Assembly: GCF_000988205.1 (NCBI RefSeq)
Contig: NZ_LAYQ01000001.1
Location: 333,416 to 397,415 of the forward strand
Length of the DNA stretch: 64,000 nt
Reading direction: 5' to 3'
Source: Corynebacterium minutissimum
GTDB lineage: Bacteria; Actinomycetota; Actinomycetes; Mycobacteriales; Mycobacteriaceae
Positions within the stretch are counted from its first letter, which is position 1, and each line of letters opens with the position of its first letter. Made by a program: the position numbers and the translations under genes. Shown one piece after another: positions 50,493 through 59,230 of the stretch. The notes under the pieces were generated by a model, which was given only the letters and a program-made list of their open reading frames with translations, did not search any database and was not told the DNA's origin.

Positions 50493-51247
50493 TGGAGGAC
50501 AACGAGCGCATCCGCATGGTCGGCAGCGCCTACCGCAAGACCGGCAAGCGCGTAGTGCTGGTGCCACTCGGCCGCGATATTCACGCCGGGCACCTGGCAC
50601 TCGTGCAGGCAGCACAACGCGTGCGCGGTGGCATCGTGGTCGTGGCAGTGGACCCGGAGACGGACATCTCTTCCCTCGATGGGGTTGATGTGGTGTGGCG
50701 CTACGACCAGCAGAGTCAGCGCACGCGGGTCCTTGCACCCGACCACGGCATGGAGGACGTGAGCGCGGAGCTGACCCGCATTGTGGCGCTGACCTGCGCG
50801 CTGGGTCCCAGCGATGTGTTCATGGGGGAGAAGGACTACGAGCTGCTCGTGGCCACCCAGCAGGCCTTTACGGACCTCCACATTGCGGCGCGTGTGCAGG
50901 GCGTGCCCTCGGTGCGTATGCCCGATGGGGTGGTGATGAGCCTGCGCAATGCCGACGTCGCACCGGAGGCCCGTGAGCAAGCCAGCGCCTTGTCAGCGGC
51001 ACTCACCGCCGGTGCGTACGCGGCGGAATCCGGAGCCGAGGAAGTTGTCCGTGTGGCACGTGAAGTGTTGGCCGCCGCGGGCGTCGAGCCGGAGTACGTG
51101 GAGCTGCGCGGACGCGACCTGGGTGAAGCCCCAGCAGAGGGCGATGCCCGCCTCTTTATCGCCGCCACCATTGGCGGCGTGCGGCTCATCGATAACGCGG
51201 GCGTGCCGTTGGGAATTGGGTTCCGAAACTTAGAACAGCGCGGATAA
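50474..51247 (+). CDS. panC: Pantoate-beta-alanine ligase (divergent PanC)
   Basis: A 257-residue pantothenate synthetase-like protein that would join pantoate and beta-alanine with ATP. The nucleotide-binding HxGH is present (GRDIHAGHLALVQAA), and PSDVFMGEKDYELLVATQQ corresponds to the family FGEKDYQQL motif. Several usual residues are altered and the protein is slightly short, so activity is probable but not certain; a paralogue elsewhere is possible. The GTG at 50474 follows AAAGGA; an earlier GTG at 50450 has no such site. It overlaps the Rossmann gene by 19 bases. Confidence 0.78.
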   Translation: MAEQLLVEDNERIRMVGSAYRKTGKRVVLVPLGRDIHAGHLALVQAAQRVRGGIVVVAVDPETDISSLDGVDVVWRYDQQSQRTRVLAPDHGMEDVSAELTRIVALTCALGPSDVFMGEKDYELLVATQQAFTDLHIAARVQGVPSVRMPDGVVMSLRNADVAPEAREQASALSAALTAGAYAAESGAEEVVRVAREVLAAAGVEPEYVELRGRDLGEAPAEGDARLFIAATIGGVRLIDNAGVPLGIGFRNLEQRG

Positions 51248-51286
51248 AAGTCTGTGGCGCAGGTCTCCACCAGTTAGGTTGGAGAC

Positions 51287-52234
51287 ATGAAGATTGGAAT
51301 TCTGGGAGCCGGCGCCATCGGCGGATACTTTGGCGGAAAACTGAAAGCAGCGGGTCACGACGTCGCCTTCGTCGCCCGTGGTGAGACCTTGCGGGTGCTG
51401 GGGGAGACGGGCGTGACGTTGATCGATGCCCACGCGGAACCCACCACCACCGAGGTCATTAAGGTCCCCGCTGCGCAGACCTTTGCCGAGGTCAAAGAAC
51501 TCTTGGGTGGGCTGGGCGTGGCGATTATCGCGTCGAAGGCGCTGCCGGGTAATGAAACCTTTGGAAGCGCGGAGGACCGCGAGGCCCTGCAGGGTATCCC
51601 GGTGGTGACCACGCACAACTCGGTCGAGATTCCGTACCTAGCGGCCGAGGAATTCGGGGAGGAAAACATCCTCGCCGGTGTTGCTCGCGTCTATGCCACC
51701 CGTCTGGGGCCGGCGCAGATCAAGCGCAATCCGGGGCCCTTGGCTTTGGCTTTTGGTCCGCTGAGTGCTGATGCGCCGGAGTCACTGCGCCGTACGGGCG
51801 AGGAACTGTCGGTCGCGCTGAAGGAGGCGGGTGCCTCTAGCAAGTTCCACGACGCCGCGCTTGTCGACGTCTGGTCGAAAGCCATGTTCGTCACCCCGAC
51901 AGGCACTCTGGGCGCCTTGGTGGATAAGCCCATTGGTTACCTCTGCCAGGAAATCCCCGGCCAGCTTGAGGCCTTCATGCGGGAAGTCGAGGCAGTCGGC
52001 CGCGCACTTGGCGTGGAGCTACCGGAGAACGTGGTGGAACAGACCATGGAGTTTGCCCGCCAGCAGCACCCGGATAGCACGTCCTCGATGCAGCGCGATA
52101 TCAAGGAGGGGCTGCCCAACGAATTAGACGCCCAGGTCGGAGCTATCCGACGCATGGGCGTCAAAGCTGGGGTGGCAACCCCGTTGTGGGATTTTGCGCA
52201 GGAGGTGCTGGAGGCACAGTTGCGCACCGCCTAA
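51287..52234 (+). CDS. panE: 2-dehydropantoate 2-reductase
   Basis: A 315-residue ketopantoate reductase that uses NADPH to make pantoate for coenzyme A synthesis. The NADP site is IGILGAGAIGGYFGGKL; later landmarks are ALPGNETFG, TTHNSVEIPYL, and SSMQRDIKEGLPNELD with the catalytic Lys region DVWSKAMF. It lies 40 bases after panC, giving a small pantothenate group. It converges on phoX with 27 bases between the stops. Confidence 0.87.
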   Translation: MKIGILGAGAIGGYFGGKLKAAGHDVAFVARGETLRVLGETGVTLIDAHAEPTTTEVIKVPAAQTFAEVKELLGGLGVAIIASKALPGNETFGSAEDREALQGIPVVTTHNSVEIPYLAAEEFGEENILAGVARVYATRLGPAQIKRNPGPLALAFGPLSADAPESLRRTGEELSVALKEAGASSKFHDAALVDVWSKAMFVTPTGTLGALVDKPIGYLCQEIPGQLEAFMREVEAVGRALGVELPENVVEQTMEFARQQHPDSTSSMQRDIKEGLPNELDAQVGAIRRMGVKAGVATPLWDFAQEVLEAQLRTA

Positions 52235-52261
52235 GAGTGCGCACTGCGCAACGTCGGTGCC

Positions 52262-54361
52262 TTATTCGGTACCGATCTTGCCGTCCTTCTTCCACACCAC
52301 AACCACGGCCGGGCGCGGGGTGGACTTGCCGCCGTCAGGCCAGTGGGAGGTGGCGTTCTCAAAGGTGGCGTCGTCAGCCTCGCCCGGGTGCTGAACGTTG
52401 ACCATGACGCGGTCATCGTCGACGATCGGTCCACAGGTCTCCGCGCCCGCCGGGACGGTGAGGAAGCACTTGAGTTCGCCGCGGGTCTCACCCTCGGTGG
52501 TCACGGCGTAGAGGCCATCGTTGGAGTCCAGCGCGTTGCCGTCGGTAGAGATCCACAGGTTGCCGTGGTTGTCGAAGGCCAGGTTATCCGGGCAGGAAAT
52601 CGGGGAGACCTTCTCCTTGTCGAAGCCACCGAAGTAGGTGCTGGCCTCACGCGGGTCACCACAGACCAGGAACAGGTTCCAGGTGAACTTCTCGCCAGCG
52701 TGGTCATCCTCGAGCTCCATGACCAGGCCGTTCTTGTTCTCCTTGACCGGAGCCCATTCCTTGGCGTCTTCCTTGTTCTTCTTGGCGTTCTCACCGGTGG
52801 CGCCGCGGTACTTGTTGTTGGTCAGTGCGATGTAGACCTTCTCGGTCTCCGGGTGAACCTCAACGTCCTCTGGGCGGTCCATCTTGGTGGCACCCACCTT
52901 ATCGGCGGCCTCACGGGTGAAGATGGCTACCTCTTCGGCGGACATGCCGTCCACGTGGGACTCGAACTTGTTGTTCTCCGTATCGGAGGTCAGCAGCTTG
53001 ACCCACTCGCCGCTGCCGTCGAAAGCACCGTCCTCCGGCAGGACACCGGAGCCGTCGATTTCCTTCTCCGGGGAGTTGCCTTCCATCTTGGCCACGTACA
53101 GGGTGCCGTGGTCCAAGATGGTCATGTTGTGCTCAATATCGCCCTCCTTGTACTTCTTGGAGGAGACGAACTTGTAGACGTACTCGAAGCGGGAGTCATC
53201 GCCGGAGTAGCAGACCACGGTGCCATCCTTGGTGATGTGGATGTTGCCGGCCTCGTGCTTGTAGCGGCCCACAGCGGTGTGCTTGACCGGGGTGGAGTTC
53301 GGATCCAGCGGGTTGATCTCCACGAGCCAGCCAAAGCGGTTCGGCTCGTTCGGCTCCTTGGTCACATCGAAGCGGTCATCGTATTTTTCCCACTTACGGT
53401 CGGACGGGCCTTCCTTGATGCCGAAGCGCTTGAGAGACTCAGCGGCCTTGTCGTCCTTGACGTCACCGCCTGCGAAGTACTGGTCGAAGTTTTCTTCGCC
53501 GGACAGCATGGTGTTCCACGGGGTCACGCCACCGGAGCAGTTGTTGAGGGTACCCAGGACCTTCTCGCCCTTCGGGTCGGCGGAGGTCTTCACCAGATCA
53601 GTTCCCTTGGCGGGGCCGACCAAGGTGAAGGGGGTGGTGGCGGTAATGCGGCGGTTGAGCGGGCCGAATTCGCGCTTGAGCTCGCCGGAGCCCTTCACCT
53701 TGGAAACCTCGAGGATGGTGTGGCCGTGGCCAGCCCAGCCGATCTTCACCTGCTCCTCGGTGGGGTTCTCCGGGTCGTAGTCCGGGAACATCATCGGCTC
53801 GGTGGTGTACTCGTGCGAGCACATGTAAATCATGCGATTCTTGTCATCCGGGTGCTCGATGAGACCGGCGAAGTCATTGTTGAAGCCGAACTGCTTCTCC
53901 GCATCCGCGGCGGTCTGGTTGTTGACGTCGAACTCCGGAGCGCCTTCGATGACGGGGTCGCCCCAGGCAATCAGGACGGACTGCTCGTAGCCCTTGGGGA
54001 TGACGACCTCATCCTTGGTGTTGGCCTCAACGGCGTCGAAGTGCATGCCCTCGGCGGAGGTGAGCTCGATGTCGGAGCCCTTGACCTCGCTGGTCTTGTC
54101 GGAAGCTCCGCCGCCAGCTGCAGAATCCTTTTCGTCTGGTGCGGCACAAGCAGCCAGCGCGGAGGAACCACCAATGGCGACGACGGCCAAGCCACCGGCG
54201 CGCAGGGCGGTACGGCGGGAGAACTGGTCACCAAAGTAAGGGTTATCGGAGGTGTTCTCGCATTCGCCGAAGCAGGCATTGCCGCACTTGTAGGTGCAGG
54301 TAAGAGAAGAACGAGAAGAGGTAAACATGTTAGCCAAGAGATTGCGGCCGTTGAGTGCCAT
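52262..54361 (-). CDS. phoX: PhoX family alkaline phosphatase, Tat-exported
   Basis: A 699-residue secreted Ca2+-dependent phosphatase of the PhoX/DUF839 family that frees phosphate from organic esters. The N-terminus has the family's Cys-rich segment (CTYKCGNACFGECENTSDNP) before a twin-arginine signal (FSRRTALRAGGLAVVAIGG) ending in LAAC, so it is probably a Tat lipoprotein. Later motifs include SGEENFDQYF, NRFGWLVEINP and FDNHGNLWISTDG. The ATG at 54361 follows GGAG; a TTG five codons earlier is the alternative. A PHO-box-like repeat lies about 120 bases upstream. Confidence 0.9.
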   Translation of the reverse strand: MALNGRNLLANMFTSSRSSLTCTYKCGNACFGECENTSDNPYFGDQFSRRTALRAGGLAVVAIGGSSALAACAAPDEKDSAAGGGASDKTSEVKGSDIELTSAEGMHFDAVEANTKDEVVIPKGYEQSVLIAWGDPVIEGAPEFDVNNQTAADAEKQFGFNNDFAGLIEHPDDKNRMIYMCSHEYTTEPMMFPDYDPENPTEEQVKIGWAGHGHTILEVSKVKGSGELKREFGPLNRRITATTPFTLVGPAKGTDLVKTSADPKGEKVLGTLNNCSGGVTPWNTMLSGEENFDQYFAGGDVKDDKAAESLKRFGIKEGPSDRKWEKYDDRFDVTKEPNEPNRFGWLVEINPLDPNSTPVKHTAVGRYKHEAGNIHITKDGTVVCYSGDDSRFEYVYKFVSSKKYKEGDIEHNMTILDHGTLYVAKMEGNSPEKEIDGSGVLPEDGAFDGSGEWVKLLTSDTENNKFESHVDGMSAEEVAIFTREAADKVGATKMDRPEDVEVHPETEKVYIALTNNKYRGATGENAKKNKEDAKEWAPVKENKNGLVMELEDDHAGEKFTWNLFLVCGDPREASTYFGGFDKEKVSPISCPDNLAFDNHGNLWISTDGNALDSNDGLYAVTTEGETRGELKCFLTVPAGAETCGPIVDDDRVMVNVQHPGEADDATFENATSHWPDGGKSTPRPAVVVVWKKDGKIGTE

Positions 54362-54481
54362 GAAAGTATGCTCCAAAAATCAAAAATCGTTGGTTGCGCA
54401 AGGGATGTCGCAACGAGGTGTCGCAACGGACGCACTGAGTTAATACGGTTGAGATGGCCGCGCGGTTGATACTGTCTAACG

Positions 54482-54503
54482 GCTAGATGAACACTCTGTG
54501 AAC
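54482..54503 (-). promoter_or_regulatory. Candidate PHO box of phoX
   Basis: On the minus strand, GTTCACAGAGT is followed directly by GTTCATCTAGC: two 11-base direct repeats with the GTTCA core of actinobacterial PHO boxes, and a weaker third GTTAG one base further on. Phosphate-starvation control of phoX by the PhoP/PhoR-type regulator is the expected reading. Confidence 0.55.
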
Positions 54504-54546
54504 CGGGATCGCGCCAGCGTATGGGGATCGACTACCCTAGACAACC

Positions 54547-56121
54547 GTGAGCGAGAAGAAGAATACTGAAGTTACTGACGTCCCCGAGCAGCTGCGCATC
54601 CGCCGCGAGAAGCGCGCCCGACTGTTGGAGTCCGGCACCGAGCCTTATCCGGTGACCGTGGACCGCACGATCTCCCTGCGGGATCTCCGCCAGCAGTTTC
54701 AGGTCGTTGCAGAGGGCGAAGAGCCGGCCGCGGAAGAGGGCGTCACCTACCTCAGCGCGGGTGAGGAGACTGACGTCGAGGTAGCCATCGCCGGCCGCCT
54801 TATCTTCATGCGTAATACCGGCAAGCTCTGCTTTGCCACCTTGCAGGATGGTGATGGCACCCAGGTACAGGCCATGCTGTCGCTGGCGGAGGTAGGGGAG
54901 GAGCGCCTCGCCGCGTGGAAGTCTGACGTTGACCTGGGTGATTTCATTTCCGTACGCGGCCGCGTCATTGCTTCGCGCCGCGGCGAGCTCTCCGTCATGG
55001 CTTCCGAGTGGACCATGGCGGCGAAGTCCTTGCGCCCGCTTCCGGTTTCCTTCGCTGACATGAACGAGGAAACTCGCGTGCGCCAGCGCTACAACGATCT
55101 CATCGTGCGCGAGGAGGCCCGCAAGAATGCCATGACCCGCGTGAAGGTCATGCGTGCGTTGCGCAACTACCTGGAGGATCAGGGCTTCGTGGAGATCGAA
55201 ACCCCGATGCTGCAGACCATCCACGGTGGTGCGGCGGCCCGCCCGTTCGTAACCCACTCCAATGCCCTGGACATCGACCTCTACCTGCGCATCGCTCCGG
55301 AGCTCTTCCTGAAGCGCGCTGTCGTCGGCGGCATTGACCGCGTCTTTGAAATCAACCGCAACTTCCGCAACGAGGGCGTTGACCGCTCCCACTCCCCGGA
55401 GTTCGCCATGCTGGAGACCTACGAGGCATGGGGCGACTACAGCGACTGTGCTCGCACCATTCGCGAGTCCATCCAGTCGGTGGCCCGCGCAGTCTTCGGT
55501 TCCACCACCGTCACCCTGGCGGATGGCACGGAGTATGACCTCGGCGGCGAAGAGTGGCCGGAGATTGAAATGTACCCCTCCCTCAACGAGGCTCTGCAGC
55601 GCAAGTTCCCCGGCCAGCCGGAAGTGACCATCGACTCCACCGTCGAGGAGCTCAAGGCGATTGCCGACGTCATCGGGCTCGACGTCCCGAAGAACGGCGG
55701 CTGGGGCCACGGCAAGCTGGTGGAGGAGATCTGGGAGGTGCTCTGCGAGGACCAGCTCGAGGGCCCGATCTTTGTGAAGAACTTCCCGGTTGAGACCTCC
55801 CCGCTGACCCGCCAGCACCGCTCCCAGCCGGGCGTGACGGAGAAGTGGGACCTGTACGTGCGCGGCTTCGAGCTGGCCACGGGCTACTCGGAGCTGGTGG
55901 ATCCCGTAATCCAGCGCGAGCGCTTCGAGGACCAAGCCCGCCTTGCCGCCGGCGGTGATGAGGAAGCCATGGTGCTGGATGAGGACTTCCTCGCCGCCAT
56001 GGAGCAGGGCATGCCGCCGACAGCCGGTGCTGGCATGGGCATGGACCGCCTGCTCATGGCGCTGACCGGCCTGGGCATCCGCGAGACCGTGCTCTTCCCG
56101 ATCGTGAAGCCGGAGCACTAG
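54547..56121 (+). CDS. lysS: Lysyl-tRNA synthetase (class II)
   Basis: A 524-residue class II enzyme charging tRNA(Lys). An N-terminal OB-fold ([19 protein letters not shown]) binds the anticodon. The catalytic core shows motif 1 ([16 protein letters not shown]), motif 2 ([20 protein letters not shown]) and motif 3 ([15 protein letters not shown]). The start is the GTG at 54547, giving [15 protein letters not shown]. It is divergent from phoX and ends with a strong hairpin. In mycobacteria lysS lies just before lsr2 and clpC1; here a different set of genes lies between lysS and clpC. Confidence 0.95.
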   Translation: MSEKKNTEVTDVPEQLRIRREKRARLLESGTEPYPVTVDRTISLRDLRQQFQVVAEGEEPAAEEGVTYLSAGEETDVEVAIAGRLIFMRNTGKLCFATLQDGDGTQVQAMLSLAEVGEERLAAWKSDVDLGDFISVRGRVIASRRGELSVMASEWTMAAKSLRPLPVSFADMNEETRVRQRYNDLIVREEARKNAMTRVKVMRALRNYLEDQGFVEIETPMLQTIHGGAAARPFVTHSNALDIDLYLRIAPELFLKRAVVGGIDRVFEINRNFRNEGVDRSHSPEFAMLETYEAWGDYSDCARTIRESIQSVARAVFGSTTVTLADGTEYDLGGEEWPEIEMYPSLNEALQRKFPGQPEVTIDSTVEELKAIADVIGLDVPKNGGWGHGKLVEEIWEVLCEDQLEGPIFVKNFPVETSPLTRQHRSQPGVTEKWDLYVRGFELATGYSELVDPVIQRERFEDQARLAAGGDEEAMVLDEDFLAAMEQGMPPTAGAGMGMDRLLMALTGLGIRETVLFPIVKPEH

Positions 56122-56141
56122 TTTCTCCTAGCCTCCACCTG

Positions 56142-56176
56142 CCCGCGCCCGCCACTGTGGTGGCTGCGCGGGTTTT
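56142..56176 (+). terminator. Terminator of lysS
   Basis: CCCGCGCCCGCCAC pairs with GGTGGCTGCGCGGG (one mismatch or bulge) around TGT, followed by TTTTCGGGTTTT. It begins 21 bases after the lysS stop. Confidence 0.85.
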
Positions 56177-56268
56177 CGGGTTTTCTCATTGCTGCGCCTC
56201 CAGCCCCCAATGAGGGAAAGTTGCTGCGGCTAGCCGCAGGATTGACCAATCCATGGGAAAATGCAGGT

Positions 56269-57207
56269 GTGACAAAGCTTCTGAATGCCCTGCCCCTCGC
56301 ACTGATCGCCTGTACAGCGGCAGCGTGTTCTGCTGCCGAGGATTCCACCAGCGGTGAGCCGCAATTCCACAACACCTCCACCGCCGAGACTTCCGCCGAT
56401 AACGCTGAATCTACGGAAGCAAGCCCGTCTCCGACGTCTGGGAAGGACAAGGAAGGCGACTCGGGTCTTAAGGAATTAGATAAGGGAGACTTCATCGCCA
56501 CCAACTTGGGGCACGCGACCTCCACGGTGTATGGAGTGAGCAGCCCGGATGACCGTGTGGCCTGCACGGTCACTGAGGATCAAGGTTTGATCGGGTGCAG
56601 CGTAATGCTCGCGGATCCGCCCTTGTACCCGGCGACCGGGCAGCCGCTTTGGCTCTCCAATTCCGTCAATTTCGATGCGAACGCGGGCTTTTATCCCAAT
56701 GTGAAAATGGGTGGAGACGCCGCGGCACCCACCAGGCTGGAAGCAGGGAACACCGTCACGATGAACGGGGTGACGTTTGAATCCGTGAGTGAGGATGAAT
56801 TCACGGTCAAGATTGAGGGCCACCACTTCACAGTGAAAGACGATGGTGAATACTACTCCGATACCTTCCCGCCGGAGCCAGATGGGGAAGGAAAAGCCAT
56901 GACCGGAACTATCTGTGGGGACCTCGGTAATGGCGAATACGTCTATGCCAAAGAGAACGGGACGAACTGCGCGCGGGCAATGGAGGTTCTTGAGTATTAC
57001 AAGAACTATGACTTCGCGCCCATGGAGGGCGGCAACCGCGGGTACCTCATGGAAGATGACTTCAGCTGCTCCTATAACGCCGATCCCGGCTGGCCAGACG
57101 AGCCCGACTATCGGTGGCTAGGCTGCAGCATCGAAGATGGCGGCGCAGTCGTCGTCTTGGACCCGACCGCGCGTGCACTCGTGTCCGAGAAAGGTGGGCA
57201 GCGCTAG
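56269..57207 (+). CDS. Predicted lipoprotein of unknown function
   Basis: A 312-residue exported protein: signal peptide KLLNALPLALIACTAAAC with a lipobox-type cysteine, then a Ser/Thr/Asp-rich linker (about 25-85), then a globular part with pairs of cysteines (VACTVTEDQGLIGCSV; TGTICGDL and GTNCARAM; FSCSYN and LGCSIED) suggesting disulfides. The GTG at 56269 is chosen because it begins the signal peptide; the upstream start lies in the preceding intergenic region. The stop is two bases from the convergent FHA-like gene. I do not recognise the family; a cell-surface binding role is only inference. Confidence 0.75.
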   Translation: MTKLLNALPLALIACTAAACSAAEDSTSGEPQFHNTSTAETSADNAESTEASPSPTSGKDKEGDSGLKELDKGDFIATNLGHATSTVYGVSSPDDRVACTVTEDQGLIGCSVMLADPPLYPATGQPLWLSNSVNFDANAGFYPNVKMGGDAAAPTRLEAGNTVTMNGVTFESVSEDEFTVKIEGHHFTVKDDGEYYSDTFPPEPDGEGKAMTGTICGDLGNGEYVYAKENGTNCARAMEVLEYYKNYDFAPMEGGNRGYLMEDDFSCSYNADPGWPDEPDYRWLGCSIEDGGAVVVLDPTARALVSEKGGQR

Positions 57208-57208
57208 A

Positions 57209-57550
57209 TCAGTGCGGGCCGCGAGTCAGCGTGAGTTCGTAGGAGCCGCTGGGCGTCGTGAAGCACAGCAGCGAGGTGCCCTCGGGGATGGCTGCGGTAG
57301 CGTGCGGCAGCAGCCTGATGGGGCCGTGCGTGCGGATGCGTGGGGAGGATAACTCCGCCGCCAGGAAGCTGCCCACGTTACTCACCATCCAGTTATCCTC
57401 TTGCTGCCAGAAGTGGAGGAAGTGACGGTGCATGGAGGCGTCATCAGGAGCCAGTGGGAAGTCCCCCGCGCGGCCTGCCACGAGCTGCTGACCTGGGCGC
57501 ACGACGGCGCGTTCCCCAGCGGAGTTAGTGACAAGGAGGTCGCGCTGCAT
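57209..57550 (-). CDS. Stand-alone FHA-like protein
   Basis: A 113-residue protein that aligns with the first half of the FHA-HTH protein encoded at 62856-63542: AGDFPLAPDDASMHRHFLHF matches GDFLLASDDPAMHRTFLQVW, and VSNVGSFLAAEL matches IKNIGSFIAATI. This is the layout of a forkhead-associated phosphothreonine-binding domain, though the usual Arg-Ser pair is replaced (ASMHR). It lacks the C-terminal helix-turn-helix part. It may bind a substrate of the nearby Ser/Thr kinase. A duplication product; role inferred. Confidence 0.65.
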   Translation of the reverse strand: MQRDLLVTNSAGERAVVRPGQQLVAGRAGDFPLAPDDASMHRHFLHFWQQEDNWMVSNVGSFLAAELSSPRIRTHGPIRLLPHATAAIPEGTSLLCFTTPSGSYELTLTRGPH

Positions 57551-57659
57551 CCAGAGGCCTTTCTGTAACTTTAGGCAGTAGCTTTTAGAGCTTTGAGTAG
57601 TACGGAGGGCGCTGTCACCTTTACACTGCCGTGTGGCCTAGCGCACTCGCTGAGATTCT

Positions 57660-57708
57660 GGGGAGTGCCACCCAACGAGGGTTCACATTTGGCTCGTGTG
57701 GCACCCCC
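57660..57708. promoter_or_regulatory. 49-base hairpin upstream of the DHA2 efflux gene
   Basis: GGGGAGTGCCAC pairs with GTGGCACCCCC, with inner AACGAG/CTCGT pairing, about 110 bases before the transporter start. It could be an operator, an attenuator, or a terminator of transcripts from the left; there is no T-tract. Confidence 0.45.
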
Positions 57709-57820
57709 GGCCACCAGAGGAATACACTAAATCGCTCACGTGTTGTCTTTTGGGTGCTGACGATGTGAGTAGTAGCGCTGAAGACCCAAAATAGAAAAGT
57801 TGAAAGGTGTAGCCGGCTGA

Positions 57821-59221
57821 ATGTCCGCTGAAATCCCTTCGAAGGTAATAACTACCCTCAGCATCCTGGTGCTGGGAGCGATGGTCATGATCCTCAACGA
57901 GACCTCGCTCTCCGTTGCGCTACCGGCCATTATGGCGGACTATTCCATCCCCGCCACGAGTGCGCAGTGGTTGCTGACAGGGTTCATGCTCACCATGGCA
58001 GTGGTTATCCCCACCACCGGTTTCCTTCTGGAAAGACTCACGACGCGCCAGATCTTCGTTGCGTCCGCGGGGCTCTTCCTGGCCGGAACCGTGGTGGCGG
58101 CCCTCGCGCCGAGCTTCTTCATCCTGCTGGTGGGCCGCGTCCTTCAAGCTGGCGGAACCGCTTTGATGATCCCTACCCTTATGACCGTGGCCATGACGTT
58201 GGTCCCAGCGCAGCGCCGGGGCACGGTGATGGGCATCATTTCCGTGGTGATCTCCGTGGCCCCGGCATTGGGGCCCACCGTCGGCGGAGCGATTCTCAAC
58301 CACTTCACCTGGCACGCCATCTTCTGGTCCATGGTTCCGCTCATCGCCCTCATTCTCATCGCCGGGCTGTGGCGTTTGGACAATGTGGGTGAGAACCGTG
58401 ATACCCCGCTCGACGGCCTCTCCGTCGTCCTTTCCGCCTTCGCGTTTGGCGGTTTGATCTACGGCCTGTCCTCGATGGAAAAGATCCTGCAGGGAGAGGG
58501 CTGGGTGGACATCGCCGTTACCGTGGTGGGCGTCATCGCGCTCGCCGTATTCATCCGTCGGCAGCGGCGCTTGGCGCTGGAGGATCGCGCCCTGATGGAT
58601 CTGCGTCCCTTCCGCGTCCGCAATTTCACCCTCGCGGTGATCATCCTCCTCCTGTCCTTTGGGCTCATGCTGGGAATGGTCACGGTCTTGCCCATCTATC
58701 TGCAAACCACCCTGGGTGCTACGGCCTTTGCCACGGGGTTGGCGGTGATGCCGGGCGGCATCCTCCAAGCCTTCCTTTCCCCGATTGTGGGCCGGCTCTT
58801 CGATTCCTATGGCCCGCGCCCGCTCATGATTCCTGGCTCACTGCTCATGGTGGCCGGGCTGTGGCTCATGGCCACCTTGGGTGAGAACTCAGCTGTGTGG
58901 ATGGTCGTGGGTATGCACGTGATCTTCTCCCTCGGCATGTGCTTGATGATGACGCCGCTGATGACCACTGCGCTGTCCTCGCTTCCGAAGAAGCTCTACT
59001 CGCACGGCTCGGCAATCATGAACACTTTCCAGCAGTTGGCGGGTGCGACGGGAACGGCTTTGCTCGTTGTCTTCCTCACCCGCGGCACCCTGGCTGGCGC
59101 TGCCGCTGGGCTAAGCCCGGCCGCGGCGACGGCGCAGGGAACGCACTGGGCTTTCCTGTTTGCCGGCGTGGCCGGCATCGCCATTGCGGTGATAGCACCG
59201 CTGCTTAAGCGGGCGGACTAA
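57821..59221 (+). CDS. MFS multidrug transporter, DHA2/EmrB-QacA type
   Basis: A 466-residue major facilitator with about 14 hydrophobic helices. Motifs are LNETSLSVALPAIMADY (helix 1, DHA2 type), LLTGFMLTMAVVIPTTGFL, GRVLQAGGTALMIPTLM and the antiporter motif GPTVGGAILNHFTWHAIF. It exports drugs or lipophilic compounds against protons. It stands alone on the plus strand, between the two minus-strand FHA/kinase groups, and its stop is only nine bases from that of the convergent pseudokinase gene. Confidence 0.88.
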   Translation: MSAEIPSKVITTLSILVLGAMVMILNETSLSVALPAIMADYSIPATSAQWLLTGFMLTMAVVIPTTGFLLERLTTRQIFVASAGLFLAGTVVAALAPSFFILLVGRVLQAGGTALMIPTLMTVAMTLVPAQRRGTVMGIISVVISVAPALGPTVGGAILNHFTWHAIFWSMVPLIALILIAGLWRLDNVGENRDTPLDGLSVVLSAFAFGGLIYGLSSMEKILQGEGWVDIAVTVVGVIALAVFIRRQRRLALEDRALMDLRPFRVRNFTLAVIILLLSFGLMLGMVTVLPIYLQTTLGATAFATGLAVMPGGILQAFLSPIVGRLFDSYGPRPLMIPGSLLMVAGLWLMATLGENSAVWMVVGMHVIFSLGMCLMMTPLMTTALSSLPKKLYSHGSAIMNTFQQLAGATGTALLVVFLTRGTLAGAAAGLSPAAATAQGTHWAFLFAGVAGIAIAVIAPLLKRAD

Positions 59222-59230
59222 CTGCGTGAT

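Noticed and set aside
52343-54469. A 708-codon open frame on the plus strand opposite phoX
   Set aside because: Mirror frame caused by high GC at third codon positions; the minus-strand frame has clear PhoX and Tat motifs, while this one shows only Val/Gly/Leu-biased sequence without domains.
54532-56118. A 528-codon open frame opposite lysS
   Set aside because: Antisense shadow; composition is His/Arg/Leu/Gly-biased and the true lysS motifs are on the plus strand.
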